This document shows, one piece after another, positions 11,458 through 20,034 of a DNA stretch of 64,000 bases. The stretch comes from Fusibacter paucivorans (GTDB lineage: Bacteria > Bacillota > Clostridia > Peptostreptococcales > Acidaminobacteraceae): positions 186,001 to 250,000 of the forward strand of contig NZ_JAHBCL010000001.1 of NCBI RefSeq assembly GCF_018390735.1. Direction: 5' to 3'. Under the pieces are notes generated by a model, which was not told where the DNA came from, did not search any database, and saw only the letters and a program-made list of their open reading frames with translations. Numbering within the stretch: position 1 is the stretch's first letter; every line of letters begins with the position of its first letter. Made by a program: the position numbers and the translations under genes.

Positions 11458-12768
11458 TTAAATACCAAGAACAATAATCCCTGCCGTAAAGATGACGAAA
11501 GTGATCAATGGAATAACGACTGTTGTAATCCCGAAAAAGCGATAGGAGCTCTTATGGTTAAGCCCTAAGATCGCAAGCATCAGGAAAACGCCTGAGGAAT
11601 GCGGCAATGAATCCAGACTGCCTGCTGCAATGGCAATGAGTCTGTGTAAAATTTGCAGATTAGCGCCTGATTGCATAAATTGTTCCCCAAATGTTTGAAG
11701 TGCAATTTGAAGACCACCGGAGGATGATCCGGTTATCCCTGAGATAATTGCCGTCGCCAATGTTCCACTGACATATGGATTCATATTGAAGCTGTTAATC
11801 CAAGCAACGATATCAACAAATGATGACGAATTCTGTACCAATGTTCCAAACCCAACGACAGCACATGGTGATGCAATGGCTGGTACTGCACTGGATAGTC
11901 CTACATTGATGGTCTTCATCTTGTCTTTAAGCCTGGACCAATGCAGCACTGTCGCGAGGACTGTTGCGACACACATGGCTGCAACCACCAGCATTGTCGC
12001 ATTGTCGATGACGCCTTTTAAAGCGATAATCAGTACGATCAATACCACTAACGGTAAAAATGATGCAAAGGCTGACGGCAGCTGATCCCGATCAATTTCA
12101 TATTGCTTCACATCTTGTCCTTCGATGTAACTAAAGTGTTCACCCGCTTCTCTAAGACGCTTTTCCTCCCATCGCAGATACGCATATAGCAGCACAAACT
12201 GAAAAATTGCTGCGATAATACTAAATACTGGTGCCGCAGTCAAAGGCGTCCCTAAAAATCTGGATGGAATAACATTGGTCAGCTGAGGTGAACCCGGTAG
12301 TGTCGTCATTGTAAAAGTTGCTGCACCTGCCCCCAAACAGCCAGCTGCAAGACGTCTCGGTACATCGCCTTCTTTGAAAAGCACCATGATAATGGGCAAT
12401 ACGGCAAAGATAACGACAAACAAGCTGACGCCGCCATATGTGAGGACGGCAGTCGAAAGAAATACGACCAGTACGGCACGCTGTTTTCCGAACCAATCCA
12501 CAAATTTATAGCCAATTGCCACAGCTGCACCCGAATCCTCCATCACTTTCGCATAAAGCGATGATGACGCAAAGATCAGAAAGTAACCTTTAAAAAAGCC
12601 AACATACCCCGATAAATAATATTCTGAATAAGATGTCCAAATATCCATTCTGTTGGTCAAAATAACGACCAAACCCGCCAGTAAGGTCAGCGGCAATGCA
12701 CTGACGCCTTTATAAGCCAATATTGAAAGTATTAGAATTGCAAAAATCAAACCAATAATACCGATCAT
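11458..12768 (-). CDS. GntP-family permease
   Basis: 436 residues and strongly hydrophobic along its full length, with about 12 predicted membrane segments. TYGGVSLFVVIFAVLPI, FTMTTLPGSPQLTNVIPSR and SGSSSGGLQIAL are typical of GntP-type proton symporters. Family members import gluconate, 3-hydroxybutyrate or other hydroxy/keto acids. Placed between a thiolase and a ketopantoate-reductase-like gene, it is a good candidate for the uptake step of this island, most likely for a beta-hydroxy or beta-keto acid. The substrate is inferred, not shown. It begins 39 bp after the thiolase stop. Confidence 0.88.
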   Translation of the reverse strand: MIGIIGLIFAILILSILAYKGVSALPLTLLAGLVVILTNRMDIWTSYSEYYLSGYVGFFKGYFLIFASSSLYAKVMEDSGAAVAIGYKFVDWFGKQRAVLVVFLSTAVLTYGGVSLFVVIFAVLPIIMVLFKEGDVPRRLAAGCLGAGAATFTMTTLPGSPQLTNVIPSRFLGTPLTAAPVFSIIAAIFQFVLLYAYLRWEEKRLREAGEHFSYIEGQDVKQYEIDRDQLPSAFASFLPLVVLIVLIIALKGVIDNATMLVVAAMCVATVLATVLHWSRLKDKMKTINVGLSSAVPAIASPCAVVGFGTLVQNSSSFVDIVAWINSFNMNPYVSGTLATAIISGITGSSSGGLQIALQTFGEQFMQSGANLQILHRLIAIAAGSLDSLPHSSGVFLMLAILGLNHKSSYRFFGITTVVIPLITFVIFTAGIIVLGI

Positions 12769-12807
12769 TTTTGTTCCCCCTATTCAATTGAGGCAATTGC
12801 CCCTACA

Positions 12808-13983
12808 TCAATGTTTAGCCTCCATTTCAAAAATCCCCGCGGCACCCATACCACCGCCAATGCACATGGTTACGAGTCCATATCTGCCTTGATTCGCTTC
12901 TAGAATTGACAGCAGTTTGCATGTGAGCACCGTTCCGGTCGCACCGAGCGGATGCCCTAATGCCATCGCGCCGCCGTTGACATTGACACGCTCAATTGGC
13001 AGTCCCAAAGTCTCAATACATGCAATCGCTTGCGATGCAAAGGCTTCATTAAGTTCGATGGCATCCATGTCTTCAATGGTTAGGCCGCTCTTAGCCATCA
13101 CTTTTGGGACGGCTTTAATAGGACCAATGCCCATGATCCCCGCGGGAACACCTTCAACGGTAAATGCCGTAAACTTTGCAATGGGCTCATAACCTAAACG
13201 TTCCGCTTTTTCCCTTGCCATGATCACCACAAAACTCGCGCCATCTGTCATCTGTGAAGAAGTTGCTGCTGTAACAATACCGTCTTTTTTAAAGCATGGC
13301 TTTAACTGCGCCAAGCTATCAGCCGTCGTATCCGGCCTAATTCCCTCGTCTTCACGAACCGTCACCTCACCATTGTCTGTTTCAACGAGAATGGGAATAA
13401 TCTCTCGCTTAAACTTGCCGCTTTGCTGCGCACGCGCTGCTTTCTGGTGGCTTTCCGCCGCCATTCGATCCATCGCTTCCCGTGACACATGGTATTGTGC
13501 CGCAACATTTTCAGCGGTTAACCCCATTGCCATGTACGCATCCGGCACCATGGCCGTAAGCGCAGCCTCTTGATAAATTTCAGGATGTGTCATTTCAATG
13601 CCCGTCATCAGTTCAATGCCGCCAGCAATGATAACATCACATTCACCTGCCTTGATGGCATTTGCTGCGGTTGCAATGCTCTGAAGACCTGAAGAACAAA
13701 AACGGTTGACTGTCTGGCCCGGTACGCGATCCGGTAAACCGGCACGTTGGGCAAGCAGCCGTGCTACATTGTATCCTAAATATTTTTCAGGCATAGCACA
13801 TCCTACAATAACATCATCAACACAGCTGGGATCAAATTGATCGAGTTTGTCTAGCACGCCTTTCAAGGTTTGCGCACCAAATGCCAGCGGATGCATCTTT
13901 GAGAAAGAACCTTTAAAGGCTCTTGCCATTGGCGATCTGCCGTAAGCGACGATCACAGCATCTCTTTGGTTATTTATTTTCAT
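12808..13983 (-). CDS. Acetyl-CoA acyltransferase (thiolase)
   Basis: 391 residues, typical for degradative and biosynthetic thiolases. Cys96 in NRFCSSGLQS is the nucleophile, His344 in ALGHPLGATG and Cys374 in MCIGGGMGAAG complete the active site. The ATG at 13983 is preceded by AAAGG; an upstream TTG frame is rejected. It follows the BKACE gene by 18 bp. In this operon it would cleave or form a beta-ketoacyl-CoA produced by the BKACE reaction or the partner reductase. Confidence 0.93.
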   Translation of the reverse strand: MKINNQRDAVIVAYGRSPMARAFKGSFSKMHPLAFGAQTLKGVLDKLDQFDPSCVDDVIVGCAMPEKYLGYNVARLLAQRAGLPDRVPGQTVNRFCSSGLQSIATAANAIKAGECDVIIAGGIELMTGIEMTHPEIYQEAALTAMVPDAYMAMGLTAENVAAQYHVSREAMDRMAAESHQKAARAQQSGKFKREIIPILVETDNGEVTVREDEGIRPDTTADSLAQLKPCFKKDGIVTAATSSQMTDGASFVVIMAREKAERLGYEPIAKFTAFTVEGVPAGIMGIGPIKAVPKVMAKSGLTIEDMDAIELNEAFASQAIACIETLGLPIERVNVNGGAMALGHPLGATGTVLTCKLLSILEANQGRYGLVTMCIGGGMGAAGIFEMEAKH

Positions 13984-14001
13984 TATCCCTTTCCTTTCCA
14001 A

Positions 14002-14850
14002 TTACAATCGTTTTAGCGGCGGCAAACTTAGGATTTCCCTCGCTTCTGCTGCAGTTGCCACCTTCTTGCCATATTCGTTGATGACCCTAGCAGCACGTTC
14101 TACCAGCATGACATTCGTTGCCGGAACATCCTTTGCATACATCACGTTATCTTCCAAACCGACGCGAATACCATCTGCGCCTAGGGCAAGCGCTGCAAAC
14201 ATCATTGGCATATGATTTCTGCCAATACCAAAGGCTGACCACTTCGCACCTTCCGGTAGATTGTCGACAAGCGTTTTCATGTTGGCAACCGATGATTCCA
14301 TACCACCCAAGACGCCGAGGACAAACTGATAATAAGGGTTCGGCGGCAAAACACCTTTTTTCATATAGTGTTTAACATTGCCCATCATTCCCAGATCAAA
14401 AATTTCAAGTTCCGGTTTAACGTCGTTGGCCATATAACATTTGCCAAGTGATTCAAGGAATTTTGGCGTATTATCAAAGACGACATCACAGCCCCAGTTA
14501 AAGGTTCCCGCATCATAAGAGCCCATTTCTATTTCTGGTATCTCTGTAAAATGACGCATCCGTTCTTCATCACTCACTGGCGGATACGTTCCGGAAGACG
14601 TACAGCAAATGATGACATCACAGTCTTTATAACCTCTAATCAGTTCAACGGCTTTTCTAAAACGCTTTGAATCCATCGTCCCTCGGCCGTCTTCATCTCG
14701 CATATGCAAATGTACCATTGCCGCCCCCGCCTTCCAGCAGTTATAGGCATCGACGGCAATCTCTTCCGGTGTCAACGGAATATTGGGATTAATGTCTTTG
14801 GGGGTCACAGCACCTGTTAGTGCCGCCGTAATAAATACTTTATCTTTCAC
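14002..14850 (-). CDS. Beta-keto acid cleavage enzyme (BKACE, DUF849 family)
   Basis: 282 residues. BKACE enzymes are Zn-dependent and condense a beta-keto acid with acetyl-CoA to give acetoacetate and a new acyl-CoA; the founding member cleaves 3-keto-5-aminohexanoate in lysine fermentation. His47 and His49 in VHLHMRDEDG and Glu233 in RVGLEDN are the expected metal ligands. The start is GTG at 14850 with AAAGGAG 7 bp upstream. The other lysine-fermentation genes (kamA, kamD/E, kdd, kal) are not present, so the substrate is probably a different beta-keto acid. Regulation is likely by the sigma-54 promoter at 15842-15859. Confidence 0.92.
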   Translation of the reverse strand: MKDKVFITAALTGAVTPKDINPNIPLTPEEIAVDAYNCWKAGAAMVHLHMRDEDGRGTMDSKRFRKAVELIRGYKDCDVIICCTSSGTYPPVSDEERMRHFTEIPEIEMGSYDAGTFNWGCDVVFDNTPKFLESLGKCYMANDVKPELEIFDLGMMGNVKHYMKKGVLPPNPYYQFVLGVLGGMESSVANMKTLVDNLPEGAKWSAFGIGRNHMPMMFAALALGADGIRVGLEDNVMYAKDVPATNVMLVERAARVINEYGKKVATAAEAREILSLPPLKRL

Positions 14851-15011
14851 TTCTTAACTCCTTTCTAAACACCACCCGCTGCTTAAAAATAGGATCATAA
14901 GCATTTATACATGCAGGTCATAAATCTCTCTCGAAATATGCCAATAGGCAGTTTTCAGCCATTGAGCATACCTTTTGGCAGCTTTTAATGCGCTCATATT
15001 TCAAAATGCCA

Positions 15012-15749
15012 CTACTGCAAACCACCGGATATACGAATACACTGGCCACTGATATAGCCTGCTTCGTCGCTTGCCAGAAAAGCCGCTAAGCTGGCAACTT
15101 CCTCAGGTTCACCAAAACGCTTCATTGGAATGGCTTTTAAGAATCCTCCCAGTACGCTTTCAGGGATCGTCTCAATAATAGATGTGTTGATAATACCGGG
15201 TGCGATACAGTTGACTGTAATGTTCTTGTTCCCAAGTTCCAGAGAAAGTGTTTTGGTCAATCCGATAATGCCCGCCTTTGCGGCTGCGTAATTCGCCTGT
15301 CCGACATTGCCCCTCGATGCAATGGAAGACAAGAAAATAATACGTCCCCACGCGTTCTGACGCATTGGCTCGATGACCTGTTTCGTACAGTAGAAAGCGC
15401 CATTTAGATTGACTTTTAAAGCCAGATCAAAATCTGTCTCTGCCATTTTTGTCGCCAATGCATCACGGGTAATGCCAGCATTGTTCACGAGAATCGCCAC
15501 ATCACCCCACGTCGATCGGATCGTGCCAAATGCTTCCGCCACCGATTTCGGATCGGATACGTCGCACGGAAGCGCCATCGTACGTTCACCTTCCGGATCA
15601 ATGGTCGCCCGCATCTGATTGACACCTGCTTCATTGAGATCCAGCAGTACAACGCGCGCCCTTTCTTTAAAGAATTTTTTTGCAATCGCCGCGCCAATCC
15701 CTTGTGCCGCACCGGTCACAACGACAATTTTGCCGTTAAAATCATTCAT
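15012..15749 (-). CDS. Short-chain dehydrogenase/reductase, FabG-like
   Basis: 245 residues. The cofactor motif TGAAQGIG (12-19), NNAG (89-92), and the catalytic Ser142, Tyr154 and Lys158 (SS...YAAAK) are all present, so it should be an active NAD(P)-dependent beta-hydroxyacyl/ketoacyl reductase. The ATG at 15749 follows a GGAGG 11 bp upstream and an AGGA 3 bp upstream; a GTG 33 bp earlier would place this site inside the gene. It is the first gene behind the sigma-54 promoter. It could interconvert the hydroxy acid imported by the GntP permease and the keto acid used by BKACE. Confidence 0.9.
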   Translation of the reverse strand: MNDFNGKIVVVTGAAQGIGAAIAKKFFKERARVVLLDLNEAGVNQMRATIDPEGERTMALPCDVSDPKSVAEAFGTIRSTWGDVAILVNNAGITRDALATKMAETDFDLALKVNLNGAFYCTKQVIEPMRQNAWGRIIFLSSIASRGNVGQANYAAAKAGIIGLTKTLSLELGNKNITVNCIAPGIINTSIIETIPESVLGGFLKAIPMKRFGEPEEVASLAAFLASDEAGYISGQCIRISGGLQ

Positions 15750-15841
15750 GTGTCCTATAGCCTCCTTAAGTATTTTAGACACGTCATCACAGCATCCCTT
15801 AGTACAATGTGTAATCTCATCAAGTCTAATAAACTATACAA

Positions 15842-15859
15842 TCGCAAAAGCAGTGCCAA
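15842..15859 (-). promoter_or_regulatory. Sigma-54 (-24/-12) promoter of the SDR-BKACE-thiolase operon
   Basis: The minus strand reads TTGGCACTGCTTTTGCGA. The GG (15856-15857) and GC (15844-15845) are separated by exactly 10 bp, matching the sigma-54 rule TGGCAC-N5-TTGC. It points to the SDR start about 95 bp downstream. Confidence 0.88.
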
Positions 15860-15990
15860 AAGACATCATTGCGTTGCCGCAGTAATCCAATAATAGCATT
15901 CGACCTTTCAACCCCGCATTTTGAGGGCGTTCAGCAATAACATAAGTTCCTGTTCACAAACACATTAGATCAACTGTCGCAAGATGCACT

Positions 15991-16017
15991 TTTGCATTTT
16001 CGCAAATATGCATTTGC
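15991..16017. promoter_or_regulatory. Putative upstream activating sequence for the sigma-54 activator
   Basis: Two overlapping dyads are visible: TTTGC-N6-GCAAA (15991-16006) and GCAAAT-N4-ATTTGC (16002-16017). They lie about 135-160 bp upstream of the -24 element, a usual distance for enhancer sites. Confidence 0.55.
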
Positions 16018-16102
16018 AATGTTGCACCTAAAGTGGGGATGCGATATACTTTTCTCATCAAGGGTGCGCATCTGTCATCAGCGTTGGGAGGCATCATCAT
16101 AT

Positions 16103-16157
16103 AGTCGTCATGCAGTCATCATGTACTTATCATCCAGTCGTCATGTAATCGTCATCA
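16103..16157. repeat. Five imperfect 11-bp tandem repeats
   Basis: Units AGTCGTCATGC, AGTCATCATGT, ACTTATCATCC, AGTCGTCATGT and AATCGTCATCA run head to tail between the divergent SDR operon and its activator. Eleven bases is about one helical turn, so every copy faces the same side of the DNA. This suits a cooperative protein site or curved DNA. Confidence 0.7.
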
Positions 16158-16197
16158 AAATAGTTCATCAGTGCGCAACACACTACGGGAGGCCATC

Positions 16198-17604
16198 ATG
16201 AAAAATGAAGGAAAATTTCTGCTGCACCTGATCAATCATTTGGAAATGGGGATTTTTGTCCTCGATGCCGAGGGAAATTATGTATTCGTTAATCAAACCT
16301 ATTGTGACTTTCTCAGTAAAACACCCACTTTTTTCAAGAATCATTCAATTCCAAAATTAAAAAATACCGGTTTTCTTTCGAAGAGCGTCTGGGAACAAGT
16401 TGTGGAAAAGAAAACCTCCGTCAAATCTCTTATGACCATCGTCGACAAAACAAACGGCAAGACAATGAAGCATTTCACAACCGCCATCCCCACGTTCAAC
16501 ATCGACGGCTCCATTTACTTAATTTACTATCTTGTTGAACCCCTTGAAAAGATGACAGCACGTATCCAAATGGGAATGCTGAACCGACAAGAATTCATCT
16601 CCGAAGATCTTTACACCAACGCAGACGTCGACTTCATCGCAGAAAGTCCGCAGATGAAGCGTATTATTACAACACTTGAAAATATCGGCACCACCGATGC
16701 GAGCATTCTCATCACGGGGCCAACCGGTTCCGGCAAAGAAGTCGTAGCACATTATGCCCATTCTATCAGCCAGCGCCGTCACTGTAATTTTGTTAGTGTC
16801 GACTGCGCTGCTATTCCCGAAAACTTACTGGAATCTGAGCTTTTTGGCTATGAAAAAGGCGCTTTTACAGGTGCCTCTGCCAATGGAAAAATCGGGTTAA
16901 TTGAATCCGCTGATGGCGGCTCACTCTTTCTGGATGAACTCAACTCCCTACCGCTCAATTTACAAGCAAAACTATTGCGCGTTTTGGAGACAAAAAAAAT
17001 AAAGCGCCTAGGCGCTAATAAATATTGCAGTATTGATTTCAGACTTATTTGTGCGACAAATGAAGATTTAGATCATATGGTTGAAGCAGGTGCCTTTCGT
17101 TCTGATCTCTATTATCGGATCAATGTCGTCCCCATCTATATCCCACCGCTTAAAGATCGTCATGCAGACATCTTGCCGCTCACCATTCACTTTCTAAATC
17201 ACTTTTGCCGTAAGTACGCCAGAATCAAAGTTCTCAGTGAAGCTATGATCCAGCAAATTCTAGCTTACGAATGGCGCGGCAATGTGCGGGAACTTAAAAA
17301 TTATATTGAGCGGCTTGTGGTAACATCACCTGAAACGGACATTGAAATCGACAAAGCGCTGAAAAAAAACAGTGTCTCAGATAACCACCTAAACGAGTCA
17401 TCTCATTCACCCTTTTTCAACGTACCTGCCCCAGACTACAAAGATCTCGATTTTTCTTATCACGCCTATATTAATCAGTGCGAAAAAGCACTGTTGCTGG
17501 ATTTAGTTCAAAATGGCCATATGCCAAAAGAAATCGCTAAAATCCTTCAACTTGATCTTTCAAATGTCTATCGAAAAATGAAAAAACACGCAATTCCGCA
17601 CTAA
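16198..17604 (+). CDS. PAS-domain sigma-54-dependent activator
   Basis: 468 residues. A PAS sensor (about 10-115) precedes an AAA+ domain with Walker A GPTGSGKE (174-181), the sigma-54-contacting loop GAFTGA (221-226) and Walker B LFLDE (Asp246-Glu247). The C-terminal helix-turn-helix EIAKILQLDLSNVYRKM is of the Fis type. The ATG at 16198 is preceded by GGGAGG. It is divergent from the SDR operon, whose promoter is sigma-54 type, so it is the obvious activator, possibly in response to a small molecule bound by the PAS domain. The carboxylesterase gene follows after 38 bp and may be co-transcribed. Confidence 0.93.
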   Translation: MKNEGKFLLHLINHLEMGIFVLDAEGNYVFVNQTYCDFLSKTPTFFKNHSIPKLKNTGFLSKSVWEQVVEKKTSVKSLMTIVDKTNGKTMKHFTTAIPTFNIDGSIYLIYYLVEPLEKMTARIQMGMLNRQEFISEDLYTNADVDFIAESPQMKRIITTLENIGTTDASILITGPTGSGKEVVAHYAHSISQRRHCNFVSVDCAAIPENLLESELFGYEKGAFTGASANGKIGLIESADGGSLFLDELNSLPLNLQAKLLRVLETKKIKRLGANKYCSIDFRLICATNEDLDHMVEAGAFRSDLYYRINVVPIYIPPLKDRHADILPLTIHFLNHFCRKYARIKVLSEAMIQQILAYEWRGNVRELKNYIERLVVTSPETDIEIDKALKKNSVSDNHLNESSHSPFFNVPAPDYKDLDFSYHAYINQCEKALLLDLVQNGHMPKEIAKILQLDLSNVYRKMKKHAIPH

Positions 17605-17642
17605 AACCAAATCTTAAATGAAGAAATTTTAAGGAGGACGAT

Positions 17643-19139
17643 ATGCTCTCAAACATTGTAACAACACCTTTTGGTGCCATTGAAGGAACAATGGTTAACG
17701 GAACCATGCGCTTTTTAGGCATTCCCTATGCAAAGGCACCCGTAGGAGCTTTGCGTTTTCGAGAACCTCAACCAGTTGATGCATGGGAAAATACGTATAT
17801 GGCCAATCAATATCGAAAGGATCCTATGCAAATCCATAAAACGTTGAGCATCGATTGCTACAGTGAAGACTGTCTATACTTAAATATATGGGTTCCACCT
17901 CATGCAGATGAACCGCTTCCGGTTATGTTTTGGATTCCCGGCGGCGCCTATGCTACCGGCGGCAGCGGCGCTGTGGCACCTGAAGGCCCCAGCCTTTACG
18001 AATGCGATACTTTTGCCATGAATACGGGATGTATTGTCGTCACCGTTAGCTATCGTCTAAACGTTTTTGGTTTTTTAAATTTTTCATCTTATAGCGAACG
18101 ATTCCAAGACCACTTAGGCATGAAGGATATTCTTTTCGCATTACAGTGGCTACATGATGTCATTGGTTCATTTGGCGGCGATACTGAAAATATTACGATC
18201 TTTGGACAGTCTGCTGGCGCGGGTGCCGTTTCAGCCATTTTATGTATTGATGAAGCAAAAACACTGTTTCATAAGGCAATCCTTCAAAGCAATTGCTTTG
18301 AATCTTTTTATACACCTCAGGAAGAAGCGGAAATTACCGAAAAGTATCTGGCATTTCTCGATCTCGAACCCAATCAAGTTGATGAAATACTGGAACTCCC
18401 CGTTACTCAGCTGATGCAAGCTTCTAAGAAACTAGACGATTACGTCCTTGAACATTACTTTGCGAGATGTACTTTTTGTCCTGTCGTTGATGGCAAATTT
18501 ATCAAAGACTTTCCAACAATTGCAGCTTTTCAAGATTTAAAGAAGCCTATTTTAGTGGGATCTAATAAAGACGAGGGCAATTTCCTAGTAGCTGCTTACA
18601 AATGGACGACAAAAGAAATTGCCGATCTCCAACAGCGCATCTTTCATCGGATCGCACCAGAAAAAGGCAGGCAACTTTTAGCCGCCTATCCTCAACTGCC
18701 CCAAAAAAAAGCTTTTGCTTCTTTGCTCACAGATGTGATGTACACCATGCCGAAAATTTGGTTTGCAGAGCATCTGAGCGATTATCAAGATGTATATGTC
18801 TATCGTTATGACTATGCGACACCCATAATGAAAATTATCGGATTAGGCGCTTGTCATGCTGCTGAGTTGCTGCCGCTTTTTAATTGCCGGGATAAACCGT
18901 ATCGCACACTTTGCAGGGGAGCGGAACACACGATAAGAAATATTGGTATAAGAATGCAGCATTACTGGGGAAACTTTGCACGGACAGGCAATCCCAATCA
19001 GGACGGCATGGTTAACTGGAAGCCCTATAATGATCAGCAACGGCATACATTAATCCTTGGCAAAAAAGATCGGCTGGAGAATGACCCTGATCGTACCTTA
19101 CGAGAAACTTATCACGATTTATCTAGGTTGCTAATTTAA
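17643..19139 (+). CDS. Type B carboxylesterase
   Basis: 498 residues, alpha/beta hydrolase of the carboxylesterase/para-nitrobenzyl esterase class. The nucleophile is Ser190 in FGQSAGAGA, the acid is Glu311 in SNKDEGNF and the base His405 in GACHAAEL. The oxyanion-hole segment PGGAYATGG is present. No signal peptide is seen, so it is cytoplasmic. AAGGAGG lies 6 bp before the ATG. Sitting behind the sigma-54 activator and opposite the BKACE operon, it may release an acid from an ester before the keto-acid route, but this link is inferred. Confidence 0.92.
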   Translation: MLSNIVTTPFGAIEGTMVNGTMRFLGIPYAKAPVGALRFREPQPVDAWENTYMANQYRKDPMQIHKTLSIDCYSEDCLYLNIWVPPHADEPLPVMFWIPGGAYATGGSGAVAPEGPSLYECDTFAMNTGCIVVTVSYRLNVFGFLNFSSYSERFQDHLGMKDILFALQWLHDVIGSFGGDTENITIFGQSAGAGAVSAILCIDEAKTLFHKAILQSNCFESFYTPQEEAEITEKYLAFLDLEPNQVDEILELPVTQLMQASKKLDDYVLEHYFARCTFCPVVDGKFIKDFPTIAAFQDLKKPILVGSNKDEGNFLVAAYKWTTKEIADLQQRIFHRIAPEKGRQLLAAYPQLPQKKAFASLLTDVMYTMPKIWFAEHLSDYQDVYVYRYDYATPIMKIIGLGACHAAELLPLFNCRDKPYRTLCRGAEHTIRNIGIRMQHYWGNFARTGNPNQDGMVNWKPYNDQQRHTLILGKKDRLENDPDRTLRETYHDLSRLLI

Positions 19140-19193
19140 TCAATCTATTCCAAATCATCTTTATCGAATAATTTGAATGAAGAAATTGCATAT

Positions 19194-19243
19194 AAAAAAG
19201 ACGCTTTCAAATGATTACATCATTTTGAAACCGTCTTTTTTAT
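19194..19243. terminator. Bidirectional terminator between carboxylesterase and restriction gene
   Basis: AAAAAAGACG with TTCAAA pairs with TTTGAAA and CGTCTTTTTT, leaving a short loop. T-runs are present on both strands, so it can serve both convergent genes. Confidence 0.9.
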
Positions 19244-19263
19244 ATGTATGGATGCCGTCGCTT

Positions 19264-20022
19264 TTATTCTTTTGCCAAACACCGATAAGCCGTAGGTTTT
19301 AGTTCAATTTGCTCAAAGAAATCACTTCCCTTGATGCGCATGATTTTGCCTGTACCCGTTGAAGCATCAAACTCATAAACTCTGATAATCTCTGCTTCTT
19401 CACCATAGAGTTCCAGAAAGAGCCGTTCATTTTCAGAGAGGAAAAACGGCGTATTCACCCCGCCCGTCGTCGTTTTGACTTCCAGAAATCTTGGCGTGCC
19501 GTCGATGTTGTAAGATAAAATATCATAACCGGCACCATCACCATCCGTCACAGAGATATGTCTGACTTTATCCGCCAATGCCTTTGGCAATCGCTCACGT
19601 TCTTGTTGCAGGACAAAGCACTCACCTAAATAACCAATCTCCGCATTACGGCTGTTTTTTTCTTCAAAATCTATCTTTCTAGCGACAAATTGTTTTTTAC
19701 GGATTTTTCGCTTGGTAATCGCTGCTTTTGATGCTGTCCGATCAGTCGTTCCCAGTGATCGGACTTTTAAGATTCCGTTATTACCTGATCGCCTGTAATC
19801 GCAATAGCGGAGCAGTTCGTTATTTGCCCGGTGCGAAATCATATTCCGCACTTTTTGTTCAAACTTCGTATCCTTTCGATTCTGATTGATCAGCAAGTCG
19901 TCACCCGTTGGATTCATTTCATCCATTAACGCCTGTTTAAGTTCTGTCGTCGTCAGCTCTCCGGATTCTTCCAGTATCTTAATCGCAGAGGAAAGTATTG
20001 CTGCTTCACTGTATTGGCTCAT
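19264..20022 (-). CDS. DUF3883-domain protein, putative restriction endonuclease
   Basis: 252 residues. The C-terminal part contains GYLGE (131-134 region), GYDILS with Asp167 and RFLEVKTT with Glu181-Val-Lys183, the D...ExK arrangement of a PD-(D/E)xK nuclease, followed by PFFLSENE, a DUF3883 hallmark. The N-terminal 90 residues look like a winged-helix DNA-binding region. The start is the ATG at 20022 with AGGAG upstream. It lies 12 bp after a D12-class adenine methylase on the same strand, so the two form a plausible type II restriction-modification pair. Activity and recognition site are not deducible here. Confidence 0.7.
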   Translation of the reverse strand: MSQYSEAAILSSAIKILEESGELTTTELKQALMDEMNPTGDDLLINQNRKDTKFEQKVRNMISHRANNELLRYCDYRRSGNNGILKVRSLGTTDRTASKAAITKRKIRKKQFVARKIDFEEKNSRNAEIGYLGECFVLQQERERLPKALADKVRHISVTDGDGAGYDILSYNIDGTPRFLEVKTTTGGVNTPFFLSENERLFLELYGEEAEIIRVYEFDASTGTGKIMRIKGSDFFEQIELKPTAYRCLAKE

Positions 20023-20034
20023 CACATCACGCTC

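Noticed and set aside
14002-14850. Assignment as a lysine-fermentation kce gene
   Set aside because: The catalytic residues fit the family, but none of the other lysine-fermentation genes is in the window, so a specific name would overstate the evidence.
14851-15011. Second sigma-54 promoter upstream of the BKACE gene
   Set aside because: Sequences such as TTGGCATATTTCGAGA lack GC at the required 10-bp spacing; the gene is better explained by the promoter before the SDR gene.
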